NCBI RefSeq assembly: GCF_001432305.1
Contig: NZ_KQ483358.1
Location: 1,932,990 to 1,972,173, forward strand
DNA from: Curvibacter sp. PAE-UM
GTDB taxonomy: Bacteria; Pseudomonadota; Gammaproteobacteria; Burkholderiales; Burkholderiaceae_C
Reading direction: 5' to 3'
DNA: 39,184 nucleotides
The notes beneath the pieces were generated by a model. The model was not told the origin of the DNA, ran no database searches, and was given only the letters and a program-made list of their open reading frames with translations. Below, piece after piece: positions 26,995-36,216 of this stretch; position 1 is the stretch's first letter; the number at the start of each line of letters is the position of its first letter. A program made the position numbers and the translations under genes.

Positions 26995-27645
26995 TCAGTG
27001 ACGCAGGCTCAGCAGCGTGTTGAAGGGGCTGAGCAGTTCGAGCCAGCGCGGCTGGTCCTGCAGCAAGGGCAGCAACGCCGATTTGCCCAGGAACCAGACC
27101 AACCCCAGCAGGCAGACGAAGAGCAGGAGCAACAGCATGTTTTGCGGCAAACGGCTGGCCAGGGCGACGCGACGCAGGCTGAGCTGCCCCATCCACACCG
27201 AGGGCACCCCCGCCAGCAGGCCGAATGCCAGCAGGGGCTGCCACAAGGGCAGGGCACGCAGCTGGGCCCATACGGCCTGTACCTTGTCGGGCTGCAGGTT
27301 GGCGCTCAGGTAGCCGTGGCCGGCCCATAGCAGGAGCGAGTTGAGGGCGACCAGCCACAGCAGCAGGGTGATGACGGCTTTCAACAGCCAGGGCCAGTTC
27401 AGCAGGCTGAGCAGGGCACCGAGCGCGGCGGTCGTCAGCAGACCGAAGCACAGGCCGATCCACAGCAGTGAACCGCCGTCCATGGGCAGGCGCACGAGCT
27501 CACGCCAGAGGGGAAGATTGCCGGTGAGGGCCAGCCAGAGACTGGCCCAGAGCAGGAGCTGCGCCGGATGCCGCGCCTCGCGCTGGTCGGCGGGCGACAG
27601 CATCGATTGCGCGAATTCGGTGACGTGGAAGAGTCTCAGGCTCAT
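26995..27645 (-). pseudogene. EptA-type membrane domain only (truncated phosphoethanolamine transferase)
   Basis: This 216-residue frame reads as an N-terminal membrane domain (DUF1705) of the phosphoethanolamine transferase EptA family, which modifies lipid A. It opens MSLRLFHVTEFAQSMLSP, has about five hydrophobic helices (near 28-45, 58-82, 88-105, 132-150, 165-187), and ends WLELLSPFNTLLSLRH, which fits the EptA position ELVKSLSPSNS at the end of that domain. The periplasmic sulfatase-fold catalytic domain of about 330 residues is absent: after the stop come about 100 bases holding the next gene's promoter and leader, with no matching sequence in any frame. It is either a remnant or a free-standing membrane domain; the family match is by eye. 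Confidence 0.62.
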
Positions 27646-27708
27646 GGCGGGCCATTCTGACCGATTGGGGCCGGGTCGCGTAACAGGGAGTAACCCTGCG
27701 TGCAGACC

Positions 27709-29073
27709 TCAGGCCGGCCAGGTGGCGCCATGCTCGGGCGCCAGGGCGCGCCAGCCCAGGCCGTGTTCGATCCGCTGGCGCAGCGCATCCGAGGCGCCGC
27801 TCTCGCCATGCACGATATAGACCTGCGACGGGGCGGAGGGCAGGGTGCCCAGCCAGGCCATGAGTTGCGGCGCGTCGGCATGCGCCGAGGCCGATTGCAG
27901 CTGCACGACTTCGGCGCCCACGCTGACATCCTTGCCGTGGATGCGCACCGAGGGCGCACCAGAGGCCAGCGTGGCGCCGCGCGTGCCGGGCGACTGGAAG
28001 CCGGTCAGCACGATCATGTTGCGGTGGTCCCCGGCGTAGAGTGCCAGATGGTGCAGCACACGTCCGCCGGTGGCCATGCCGCTGGCAGCCAGGATGACCA
28101 TGGGGCCATGGCGACGCGCCAGGGCCTTGGATTCGTCGGGGGTGTTGACCATGGTGGCACAGTGCGTCATGGCCTTGACCGCCCTGGCATCGAGCCGGTG
28201 CTCGTCGGGGAAGTGCTCGAACAGATGGGTGGTGTGGATGGCCATGGGGCTGTCCAGGAAGACCGGCAGCCTGGACGGGATTTCGCCGCGCGCCTTGAGC
28301 ACGGCGATGGCGTGCAGGATTTCCTGCGCGCGCCCGACGGCGAAGACCGGGATCACCGCCACCCCGCCGCGCCCGGCCAGCCGGTGCAGGGCCGGGCCGA
28401 GTTCGGCCAGCACGTCCTCTTTCGGGTGGGTGCGGTCGCCGTAGGTCGATTCGATCACCACCGTGTCGGCCGCCGGAGCGCGGTCGGGCGGGTTCATGAG
28501 GAAGTCGTCGGTGCGGCCCAGGTCGCCCGAGAACAGGATGCGCCGCCCTGCCACTTCCAGCAGCAGGCTGGCCGCGCCCAGGATGTGGCCGGCGCGGAAG
28601 AAGGTGGCGCGCCAGCCCTTGACGGGTTCGAAACTGTGGCTGAAGTCATGTTGCTTGATCAGCTTGAGGCAGGCCAGCGCATCCTTGCGCGTGTACAGCG
28701 GCAGGGCCGGTGCGTGCTTGGAAAAACCGTGACGGTTGGCAAAGGCCGCATCTTCCTCCTGGATATGGCCGCTGTCGGGCAGCAGCACCGCGCACAGTTC
28801 GCGTGTGCCGCGGGTGGCGTGCACGTGGCCGCCGTAGCCCTCGCGCGCCAGCAGCGGCAGGTAGCCGCTGTGGTCCAGATGCGCGTGCGTGAGGATGACG
28901 GCATGGATCTGGCTGGGGGCGACGGGCAGCGGATTCCAGTTGCGCAGACGCAGCTGCTTGTAGCCTTGGAACAGGCCGCAGTCCACCAGCAGGGTTTCGG
29001 CGCCATGGCGCACCAGGTATTTGGAGCCGGTGACCGTACTGGCTCCGCCGAGGAAGGTGATGGAGACGCTCAT
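27709..29073 (-). CDS. Beta-CASP metallo-beta-lactamase-fold hydrolase (RNA-processing exonuclease-like)
   Basis: This 454-residue cytoplasmic protein has the MBL plus beta-CASP architecture of CPSF/Ysh1-like nucleases. The zinc motif is HAHLDHSG, with His63, His65, Asp67 and His68. Further ligands are in RAGHILGAAS and FSGDLGRTDD. The beta-CASP insert follows (VIPVFAVGRAQEILH, VFLDSPMA), and the C-terminal SGMATGGRVLHHL, LTGFQSPGTRG and SASAHAD segments complete the RNA specificity region. Bacterial members are annotated as RNA exonucleases, but few have been tested and the target RNA here is unknown. It precedes the EptA-like fragment on the same strand with 63 bases between. Confidence 0.9.
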   Translation of the reverse strand: MSVSITFLGGASTVTGSKYLVRHGAETLLVDCGLFQGYKQLRLRNWNPLPVAPSQIHAVILTHAHLDHSGYLPLLAREGYGGHVHATRGTRELCAVLLPDSGHIQEEDAAFANRHGFSKHAPALPLYTRKDALACLKLIKQHDFSHSFEPVKGWRATFFRAGHILGAASLLLEVAGRRILFSGDLGRTDDFLMNPPDRAPAADTVVIESTYGDRTHPKEDVLAELGPALHRLAGRGGVAVIPVFAVGRAQEILHAIAVLKARGEIPSRLPVFLDSPMAIHTTHLFEHFPDEHRLDARAVKAMTHCATMVNTPDESKALARRHGPMVILAASGMATGGRVLHHLALYAGDHRNMIVLTGFQSPGTRGATLASGAPSVRIHGKDVSVGAEVVQLQSASAHADAPQLMAWLGTLPSAPSQVYIVHGESGASDALRQRIEHGLGWRALAPEHGATWPA

Positions 29074-29119
29074 GGCCGCATGTTAGTCCTGCGCCGTTCA
29101 GCTTCATCCGATCCAGATC

Positions 29120-29153
29120 AAAAAAAGTCGCGAGGGCTTGTGCCGTCGCGACT
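29120..29153 (-). terminator. Intrinsic terminator of the grpE-dnaK-dnaJ operon
   Basis: On the minus strand the perfect 8-bp stem AGTCGCGA / TCGCGACT (arms 29146-29153 and 29126-29133) with a 12-base loop is followed by a run of T residues (29125 down to 29120). It lies 21 bases after the dnaJ stop. Confidence 0.93.
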
Positions 29154-29174
29154 CTGGGGTCGTGGCCGTTGGCG

Positions 29175-30311
29175 TCAGCTGAAGAAGCTCTTGAGCCGGT
29201 CGGCCCAGCTGCCTTCACCCGGCGAGTGCTTGGCGCCACCCTTCTGCAGGGACTCGCCCAGTTCGCGCAGCAGCTTGCGCTGGTGCTCGGTGAGTTTGAC
29301 CGGGGTTTCCACCGTGATGTGGCAATACAGGTCGCCGGGGTAGCTGGCGCGCACGCCCTTGATGCCCTTGCCGCGCAGGCGGAACTGCTTGCCGGTCTGC
29401 GTGCCCTCGGGGATGTCGATGGCGGCCTTGCCCTGCAGCGTCGGCACATCGATCTCGCCGCCCAGCGCCGCCGTGACGAAGCTGATGGGCACGGCGCAAT
29501 GCAGGTCATCGCCGTCGCGCTCGAAGATGTCGTGCTTGCGCAGGCGGATCTCGATGTAGAGGTCACCCGGCGGTCCGCCGTTCATGCCCGGCTCGCCGTT
29601 GCCGGTGCTGCGGATGCGCATGCCATCGTCGATGCCGGCGGGGATCTTCACTTCCAGCGTCTTCTGGCGCTTGATGCGGCCCTGACCCTGGCAGCTGGTG
29701 CAGGGCTCGGGGATGATCTTGCCCGTGCCCTGGCAGTGCGGGCAGGTCTGCTGCACGCTGAAGAAGCCCTGGCGCATCTGCACCGAACCCGAGCCGTGGC
29801 AGGTGCTGCAGGGCTTGACCTGGGTACCGGGTTTGGCGCCCGTGCCGCGGCAGGTGTCGCAGTTGTCCCAGCTGGGGATGCGGATCTGCGCGTCCTTGCC
29901 GCGGGCCGCTTCCTCCAGCGTGATCTCCATGGCGTAGCTCAGGTCGCTGCCGCGGTAGACCTGGCGGCCGCCGGCCCCGCGCCCGCGCTGCTGGCCGAAC
30001 ATGTCGCCGAAGATGTCGCCGAAGGCTTCGGCAAAGCCACCGCCAAAACCTTCGCCGGCACCGCCACGCATATTGGGGTCGACGCCGGCGTGGCCGTACT
30101 GGTCGTAGGCCGCGCGCTTCTGCGCGTCCGACAGCATCTCGTAGGCCTCCTTGGCCTCCTTGAATTTTTCCTCGGCCACCTTGGCGCTGTCACCCTGGTT
30201 GCGGTCCGGGTGGTGCTTCATCGCCAGCTTGCGATACGCCTTCTTGATGTCCTCGTCGGAGGCATTCTTGGGCAAGCCGAGGATTTCGTAAAAGTCTCTT
30301 TTGGTGGCCAT
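29175..30311 (-). CDS. dnaJ: Chaperone DnaJ (Hsp40)
   Basis: DnaJ delivers unfolded proteins to DnaK and stimulates its ATPase. The 378-residue protein has the complete class A layout: a J domain at 1-70 with the HPD motif at residues 34-36, a Gly/Phe-rich linker (about 82-112), the zinc-finger domain with four CxxCxGxG repeats (cysteines 151/154, 168/171, 190/193, 204/207), and the C-terminal substrate-binding domain. It lies downstream of dnaK across a 92-base gap holding a hairpin and is the last gene of the operon, ahead of a strong terminator. No clear ribosome-binding site is visible before its ATG. Confidence 0.97.
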   Translation of the reverse strand: MATKRDFYEILGLPKNASDEDIKKAYRKLAMKHHPDRNQGDSAKVAEEKFKEAKEAYEMLSDAQKRAAYDQYGHAGVDPNMRGGAGEGFGGGFAEAFGDIFGDMFGQQRGRGAGGRQVYRGSDLSYAMEITLEEAARGKDAQIRIPSWDNCDTCRGTGAKPGTQVKPCSTCHGSGSVQMRQGFFSVQQTCPHCQGTGKIIPEPCTSCQGQGRIKRQKTLEVKIPAGIDDGMRIRSTGNGEPGMNGGPPGDLYIEIRLRKHDIFERDGDDLHCAVPISFVTAALGGEIDVPTLQGKAAIDIPEGTQTGKQFRLRGKGIKGVRASYPGDLYCHITVETPVKLTEHQRKLLRELGESLQKGGAKHSPGEGSWADRLKSFFS

Positions 30312-30335
30312 ATTCGTTAAGTTCTAGAGCAGGAA

Positions 30336-30376
30336 CGCCGCGTTGACCTTACCGGGGGCAAGTGTCGAACGCGGCG
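30336..30376 (-). promoter_or_regulatory. Hairpin in the dnaK-dnaJ intergenic region
   Basis: CGCCGCGTT (30336-30344) and AACGCGGCG (30368-30376) form a perfect 9-bp stem around a 23-base loop. It has no T-run after it, so it is more likely to affect transcript stability or the DnaK to DnaJ ratio than to end transcription. That role is inference. Confidence 0.45.
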
Positions 30377-30403
30377 AGTTGAGGCGGCGCGAGGCGCCCA
30401 ACG

Positions 30404-32344
<1,941 letters not shown>

Positions 32345-32415
32345 GTCTTACTCCTGAGATTCGTAAAAATTCTGTTGCGCTGTACTTGTGGATAAGCTGG
32401 CCGGTTTCAAGGGCC

Positions 32416-32940
32416 TTATTTGGGCGCGGCCACGGTCACCAGGGCGGGGCGTAGCACGCGCTCGGCAATGGTGTAGCCCTTTTGCAGAACGCTGACCACG
32501 GTGTTGGCTTCCTGGTCGGCCGGCACCACGCTGATGGCCTGGTGCTGGTGCGGATCGAATTTGGTGCCGGCGGCCGGGTTGATGGCGATGACCTTGTTGC
32601 GCTCCAGCGCGGCGGTCAACTGGCGCAGGGTGGCCTGGGCGCCTTCGCGGATCTGCTCGGGGGTGGCGTCCTTGATGGTCAGGCCGGCTTCCAGGCTGTC
32701 GGTCACCGGTAGCAGGCTTTCGGCAAAACTCTCCACCGCGAACTTGCGGGCCTTGGTGATTTCTTCCTCGGCGCGGCGGCGGGCATTTTCGGCCTCGGCC
32801 TTGGCGCGCAGGAACTGGTCGGCCAGCTCAGTGCTTTTGGCCTTGAGTTCGGCCAGTTCGGCCTGGACCTGGGTCAAGGGATCAGCGGCGCCGCTTTCGG
32901 GGGCCTGATCGGGCGTGGGAGTGGCTTGCGGGTCGGTCAT
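32416..32940 (-). CDS. grpE: Nucleotide exchange factor GrpE
   Basis: GrpE releases ADP from DnaK and restarts its cycle. The start [15 protein letters not shown] gives 174 residues. The first in-frame ATG (32991) is rejected because it lies between the -35 and -10 parts of the apparent heat-shock promoter and would not be transcribed. The sequence has an acidic disordered N-terminus, a long helix (about 25-75, [31 protein letters not shown]) for dimerisation, and the C-terminal beta domain with [37 protein letters not shown]. No Shine-Dalgarno sequence is obvious before 32940. It is the first gene of the operon. Confidence 0.96.
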   Translation of the reverse strand: MTDPQATPTPDQAPESGAADPLTQVQAELAELKAKSTELADQFLRAKAEAENARRRAEEEITKARKFAVESFAESLLPVTDSLEAGLTIKDATPEQIREGAQATLRQLTAALERNKVIAINPAAGTKFDPHQHQAISVVPADQEANTVVSVLQKGYTIAERVLRPALVTVAAPK

Positions 32941-32969
32941 TTTTCGGAGGGAATGGGGATCAGCCGCCG

Positions 32970-33003
32970 ACTTGGGGACGGAATCCACCATTTCAAGGGG
33001 GAC
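32970..33003 (-). promoter_or_regulatory. rpoH-dependent promoter: Sigma-32-like heat-shock promoter of grpE-dnaK-dnaJ
   Basis: On the minus strand, GTCCCCCTTGAA (32992-33003) matches the sigma-32 -35 element (CCCTTGAA). After 14 bases comes CCCCAAGT (32970-32977), close to the -10 element CCCCATNT. The predicted transcript would begin near 32962, about 22 bases before the grpE ATG. No CIRCE/HrcA operator is visible, so control would be by RpoH. Confidence 0.72.
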
Positions 33004-33010
33004 AACAGGA

Positions 33011-33031
33011 ACCGGCCGCAGGGCGGCCGGT
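33011..33031 (-). terminator. Hairpin after the FKBP gene
   Basis: A perfect 9-bp stem (ACCGGCCGC at 33011-33019 and its complement at 33023-33031) with a 3-base loop lies eight bases after the FKBP-gene stop. Only a weak T-rich stretch follows. It would separate the FKBP transcript from the heat-shock promoter immediately downstream. Confidence 0.6.
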
Positions 33032-33038
33032 GGGAGGA

Positions 33039-33398
33039 TCAGCCGGCCAGGGCCAGCAGTTCGACTTCGAATTTCAGGGTGGCGTTGGGCGGGATCACGC
33101 CGCCGGCGCCGCGGGCACCGTAGCCCAGGGCCGCCGGGATGATCAGCACACGCGTGCCGCCGATCTTCATGCCGGCCACGCCCTCGTCCCAGCCGCGGAT
33201 CACCATGCCGCCACCCAGCGAAAACTCGAAGGGGTCGTTGCGGTCCTTGCTGGAATCGAACTTGGCGCCTTGCACGCCATTGTTGTAGAGCCAGCCGGTG
33301 TAGTGAACGGTCACATTCTGGCCGCGGGTGGCCTCGGCACCCGTGCCGGGGATGGTGTCTTCGTACTGCAGTCCGGAGGGGGTGGTGGTGATGGCCAT
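33039..33398 (-). CDS. FKBP-type peptidyl-prolyl cis-trans isomerase
   Basis: This 119-residue protein is a single FKBP domain that catalyses cis-trans isomerisation of X-Pro bonds. The fold is complete, with [50 protein letters not shown] in the expected order and the active-site aromatic and acidic residues (Tyr in HYTGW, FDSS, the Trp of RGWDEG, and the IPAALGYG turn). No signal peptide or trigger-factor/SlyD insertion is present, so it is a small cytoplasmic FKBP. An AAGGA element sits seven bases before the ATG. It lies just before the grpE-dnaK-dnaJ operon but appears to be a separate transcript. Confidence 0.94.
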   Translation of the reverse strand: MAITTTPSGLQYEDTIPGTGAEATRGQNVTVHYTGWLYNNGVQGAKFDSSKDRNDPFEFSLGGGMVIRGWDEGVAGMKIGGTRVLIIPAALGYGARGAGGVIPPNATLKFEVELLALAG

Positions 33399-33413
33399 GG
33401 CGCGGTCCTTCTC

Positions 33414-33430
33414 GCTATTTATTTGATAGC
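33414..33430. repeat. Short inverted repeat GCTAT-N7-ATAGC (copy 2)
   Basis: GCTATTTATTTGATAGC at 33414-33430 has the same ends and spacing as 24867-24883. It lies 15 bases before the FKBP start codon, hence in the probable leader of that gene, unlike copy 1, which follows a stop codon. Confidence 0.65.
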
Positions 33431-33525
33431 TGACGGTGCCGGTTTGAAGCCCGCACGCCAGCCGGCGAAGGGCGAATTATGCCAGTTGGGAGCGATCCGG
33501 CGGCGCAGCTGCCGGCGCTTGGGGC

Positions 33526-33837
33526 TCAGCGCGCCTTGCGCGCCTGGCTGGCCAGCCATTTGCTGGCAAAGGCGGGCAACTCACCCATGCGGCGGGTCAG
33601 TTCGGCGCCGCTGGTGGTGAGCAGGTAGCCGTCGCTGCCGTGGTTGAGCAGGCCGGCCTCGCGCAGTTCCTTGATGCGGGTGTTCAGGGTGTTGGGGGTG
33701 ATGCCGCCCACGCTGTCCTGCAACAACCGGAAGGTCTGGGCGTGGCCGTCGCGCAGTGCCCACAGCACACGCATGGCGTAGCGCGACTCCAGCAGAGCCA
33801 GCAGCTGACCAATGGCGGCGTTTTCCTTGTAGCTCAT
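33526..33837 (-). CDS. Winged-helix regulator, HxlR-like
   Basis: This 103-residue protein reads as a single winged helix-turn-helix domain of the HxlR/ArsR-like kind: helix LLALLESRYAMRVLWALRDG, then TFRLLQDSVGGITPNTLNTRIKELREAGLLNH as the recognition part, and a wing HGSDGYLLTTSGAELTRRM. The segment ITPNTLNTRIKEL closely follows the HxlR pattern (IS.K.L..RLKEL). It lacks the N-terminal cysteine on which redox-sensing HxlR members depend. AAGGAG lies nine bases before the ATG. Its regulated genes are unknown; neighbours on the same strand are the FKBP gene downstream and the MarR gene 199 bases upstream. Confidence 0.78.
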   Translation of the reverse strand: MSYKENAAIGQLLALLESRYAMRVLWALRDGHAQTFRLLQDSVGGITPNTLNTRIKELREAGLLNHGSDGYLLTTSGAELTRRMGELPAFASKWLASQARKAR

Positions 33838-34036
33838 TCCACAGCACTCCTTGAAGCACCTGGTTCATGGCCCGGTGCACCCTCCCTGTGCCTGTCGCAG
33901 CCGGCAGACCGGCAAGCAGACGAGGCGAAGGCGGACTATATCGCAGATTCCGGACTGCTACAAGATTAATAGCTAATGGGTTTTCCCGTAGGCACGGATG
34001 CGACCGGTCGAGGGCCGTGCAGCGTGAAAAATTGCA

Positions 34037-34498
34037 TCAAATATAGATTTTTCTCAACAGCTGCATGAGCATTTTCCGCTCGGCGACGGTCAGCCGGGCG
34101 GTGGTGGCTTCCTCCAGTTCGGACGCCGTCACCTCGGCCTGCTTCACCATCTTCTTGCCCGCGGCCGTCAGGTGCAGGCCCATGGCGCGGCCGTCGTGCG
34201 GGTGGGGGCGGCGCGTGATGAGCTCGCGTCTTTGCAGCTGGTTGATCATGCCCACCAGGTTGGGTGGCTGGATGTTGAGGGTCGTGCAGAGCTGGCGTGA
34301 GGTGATGCCCGGGTTGTGCGCGATGAGCGACAGCACGGAGAAGTCGACCGGGCGCAGGCCATAGACCGCCATATTGCGCAGGAAGGCATCGACGATGACC
34401 AGGGTGGCGCGGCGGGCGTTGTAGCCGACCAGGCTTTCCAGGTAGCTGGTATCGACCTGTTCGATGGCGGTGTCGGGGCTGGGTTTGCGAGTGGCCAT
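34037..34498 (-). CDS. MarR family transcriptional regulator
   Basis: This 153-residue dimeric winged-helix protein belongs to the MarR family, whose members usually repress a neighbouring catabolic or efflux operon until a phenolic ligand or acyl-CoA binds. The DNA-binding domain is clear: FSVLSLIAHNPGITSRQLCTTLNIQPPNLVGMINQLQRRELITRRPHPHDGRAMGLHLTAAGKKM, which includes the DGRA wing. The start MATRKPSPDTAIEQVD gives a normal length; the frame continues upstream inside the acyl-CoA dehydrogenase gene and that part is discarded. It lies 14 bases after that gene on the same strand, so it is probably the last gene of the operon it controls. Confidence 0.92.
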   Translation of the reverse strand: MATRKPSPDTAIEQVDTSYLESLVGYNARRATLVIVDAFLRNMAVYGLRPVDFSVLSLIAHNPGITSRQLCTTLNIQPPNLVGMINQLQRRELITRRPHPHDGRAMGLHLTAAGKKMVKQAEVTASELEEATTARLTVAERKMLMQLLRKIYI

Positions 34499-34512
34499 GG
34501 TGGGGTGTTGGT

Positions 34513-36207
34513 TCAGGCGGCCGCCGGTGCGGGGGCGGCGGTTTCGGTGTCGGCCAGCTGCTGTTCGATGATCTGCAGATGCATGGTGAAGGCCGGCAGC
34601 ACCCAGGTCTGCAGGGCGCGCGCCGGGGCCAACCAGTGCGGCTGGCTGCTTGTGATGCGCGCACCGGCCCAGCCCAGCAAGGCCAGGGCCAAAGCCTGCA
34701 GGAAGTCGTCTGCGACCCAGTAGGCCAGGTCGGCGCGGTAGGTCGCGGCCTGGGCCAGGCGCACGGCCAGCCGGCGCAAGGCGTCGAAACGCTGTTGCAC
34801 CTCCAGGGGCAAGGGGTCCTCGGTGGCCAATTGATCGAACAGCGCGCCCAGCGCGCCGCCGCCGTCGGGCAGCACCTTGCGCAGCAGCAGGTCGATGGCC
34901 TGGATCTCGTTGGTGCCCTCGTAGATCATGGTCACGCGCGCATCGCGCACGATCTGCTCGATGCCCCATTCACGCACATAACCGTGGCCGCCGAAGACCT
35001 GCAGGCAGGCGCTGGCGCCATGGAAACCCTGGGCCGTCCAGGCGGCCTTGAGTACCGGTGTCACCAGGCTGCACCAGCGCTGTGCGGACTCGCGCCGCGC
35101 TGCGTCGGCATGGTGCTTGGCCATATCCAGTTCGATGGCCGTGCGATAGGCCAGCAGCCGGCCGCCATCGATCCAGGCGCGCTGTGTCGTGAGGATGCGC
35201 TGGATCGCCGGGTGGTCCTCGATGAGGCTGGTCTGCGTGGCGCCAGGCGCGCGCATCTGGCGGCGCTCCTGCGCATAAGCGCTGGCTTTTTGCCACGCGG
35301 CTTCCAGCAGGCCGATGCCCTGCAGGCCCACGTGCAGGCGGGCCGCGTTCATCATGACGAACATGGCATTCAGGCCGCGGTGCGGTTCGCCCACGAGCCA
35401 GCCCGTCGCGTCCTCGAAACGCATCACGCAGGTCGGGCTGCCGTGCAGGCCCATCTTCTCCTCGATGCGTTCGCAGAACACACCGTTGCGCCTGCCGTCG
35501 GGCAGGATCTTGGGTGCGAGGAAGAGCGAGAGGCCCTTGGGGCCGGGCGCTGCATCGGGCAGGCGTGCCAGCACCAGGTGCACGATGTTGTCGGTGAGGT
35601 CGTGCTCACCACCCGAGATGAAGATCTTGCTGCCGGAAACAAGGTAGCTGCCATCGGTCTGCGGCACGGCTTTCGTGCGCACCAGGCCCAGGTCGCTGCC
35701 GGCCTGCGGCTCGGTCAGGCACATGGTGGCCAGCCACTCGCCGGTGGCGATCTTTTCCAGATAGCGCGCTTTCAGCGCATCGCTGCCGTGGTGCCTGATG
35801 CATTCGTAGGCGCCGTGCAGCAGGCCGGGCGCCATGGTCCAGCCATGGTTGGCCGCGCTCAGCATCTCGTAGAGCACGGCCTCCAGCACGGCGGGCAGGC
35901 CCTGGCCGCCGTCCTCGGGCGCGCAGGCCAGCGCGGGCCAGCCGCCCTGCCAGAAGGCCTGGTAGGCGGCGCGAAAGCCCGGCGGCATGGTGACGCGGCC
36001 GGCCTCGAAGCGCGCACCGGTTTCGTCGCCCACGCCTTGCAGCGGGGCGATCTCGCTGGTTACGAACTTGCCGGCCTCTTCCAGCACCTGGCGCATCAGT
36101 GCATCGTCGACTTCGGCATACGGTGGCAGGGCCTGCAGCTGTGAGGGCGCATCGAGCACGCCCATCAGCAGCTGCTGGATGTCGTCGAGTCGGGGCTGGT
36201 AATCCAT
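34513..36207 (-). CDS. Acyl-CoA dehydrogenase (long type, second copy)
   Basis: This 564-residue flavoenzyme has the same architecture as the one at 23078-24862 but is clearly divergent. It shows MCLTEPQAGSDLGLVRTKA, KIFISGGEHDLTDNIVHLVLAR, FHGASACLQVFGGHGYVREWGIEQIVRDARVTMIYEGTNEIQAIDLLLRK (Glu of YEGT at the catalytic-base position) and a C-terminal helical domain. The N-terminus MDYQPRLDDIQQLL replaces the YVAPLKD segment. It lies nine bases after the tannase-like gene and 14 before the MarR gene. The context suggests it oxidises the CoA ester of an acid released by the esterase. The actual substrate cannot be read from sequence. Confidence 0.92.
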   Translation of the reverse strand: MDYQPRLDDIQQLLMGVLDAPSQLQALPPYAEVDDALMRQVLEEAGKFVTSEIAPLQGVGDETGARFEAGRVTMPPGFRAAYQAFWQGGWPALACAPEDGGQGLPAVLEAVLYEMLSAANHGWTMAPGLLHGAYECIRHHGSDALKARYLEKIATGEWLATMCLTEPQAGSDLGLVRTKAVPQTDGSYLVSGSKIFISGGEHDLTDNIVHLVLARLPDAAPGPKGLSLFLAPKILPDGRRNGVFCERIEEKMGLHGSPTCVMRFEDATGWLVGEPHRGLNAMFVMMNAARLHVGLQGIGLLEAAWQKASAYAQERRQMRAPGATQTSLIEDHPAIQRILTTQRAWIDGGRLLAYRTAIELDMAKHHADAARRESAQRWCSLVTPVLKAAWTAQGFHGASACLQVFGGHGYVREWGIEQIVRDARVTMIYEGTNEIQAIDLLLRKVLPDGGGALGALFDQLATEDPLPLEVQQRFDALRRLAVRLAQAATYRADLAYWVADDFLQALALALLGWAGARITSSQPHWLAPARALQTWVLPAFTMHLQIIEQQLADTETAAPAPAAA

Positions 36208-36216
36208 GGGCTGAAC

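Noticed and set aside
26888-27463. An N-terminal extension of the diguanylate cyclase frame by about 190 codons
   Set aside because: It is Ala/Arg/Pro-rich without domain features, crosses the promoter at 26939-26966, and a perfect ribosome-binding site marks the start at 26887.
34499-34969. An N-terminal extension of the MarR frame into the acyl-CoA dehydrogenase gene
   Set aside because: The acyl-CoA dehydrogenase frame is continuous there and MarR proteins have the length given by the start at 34498.
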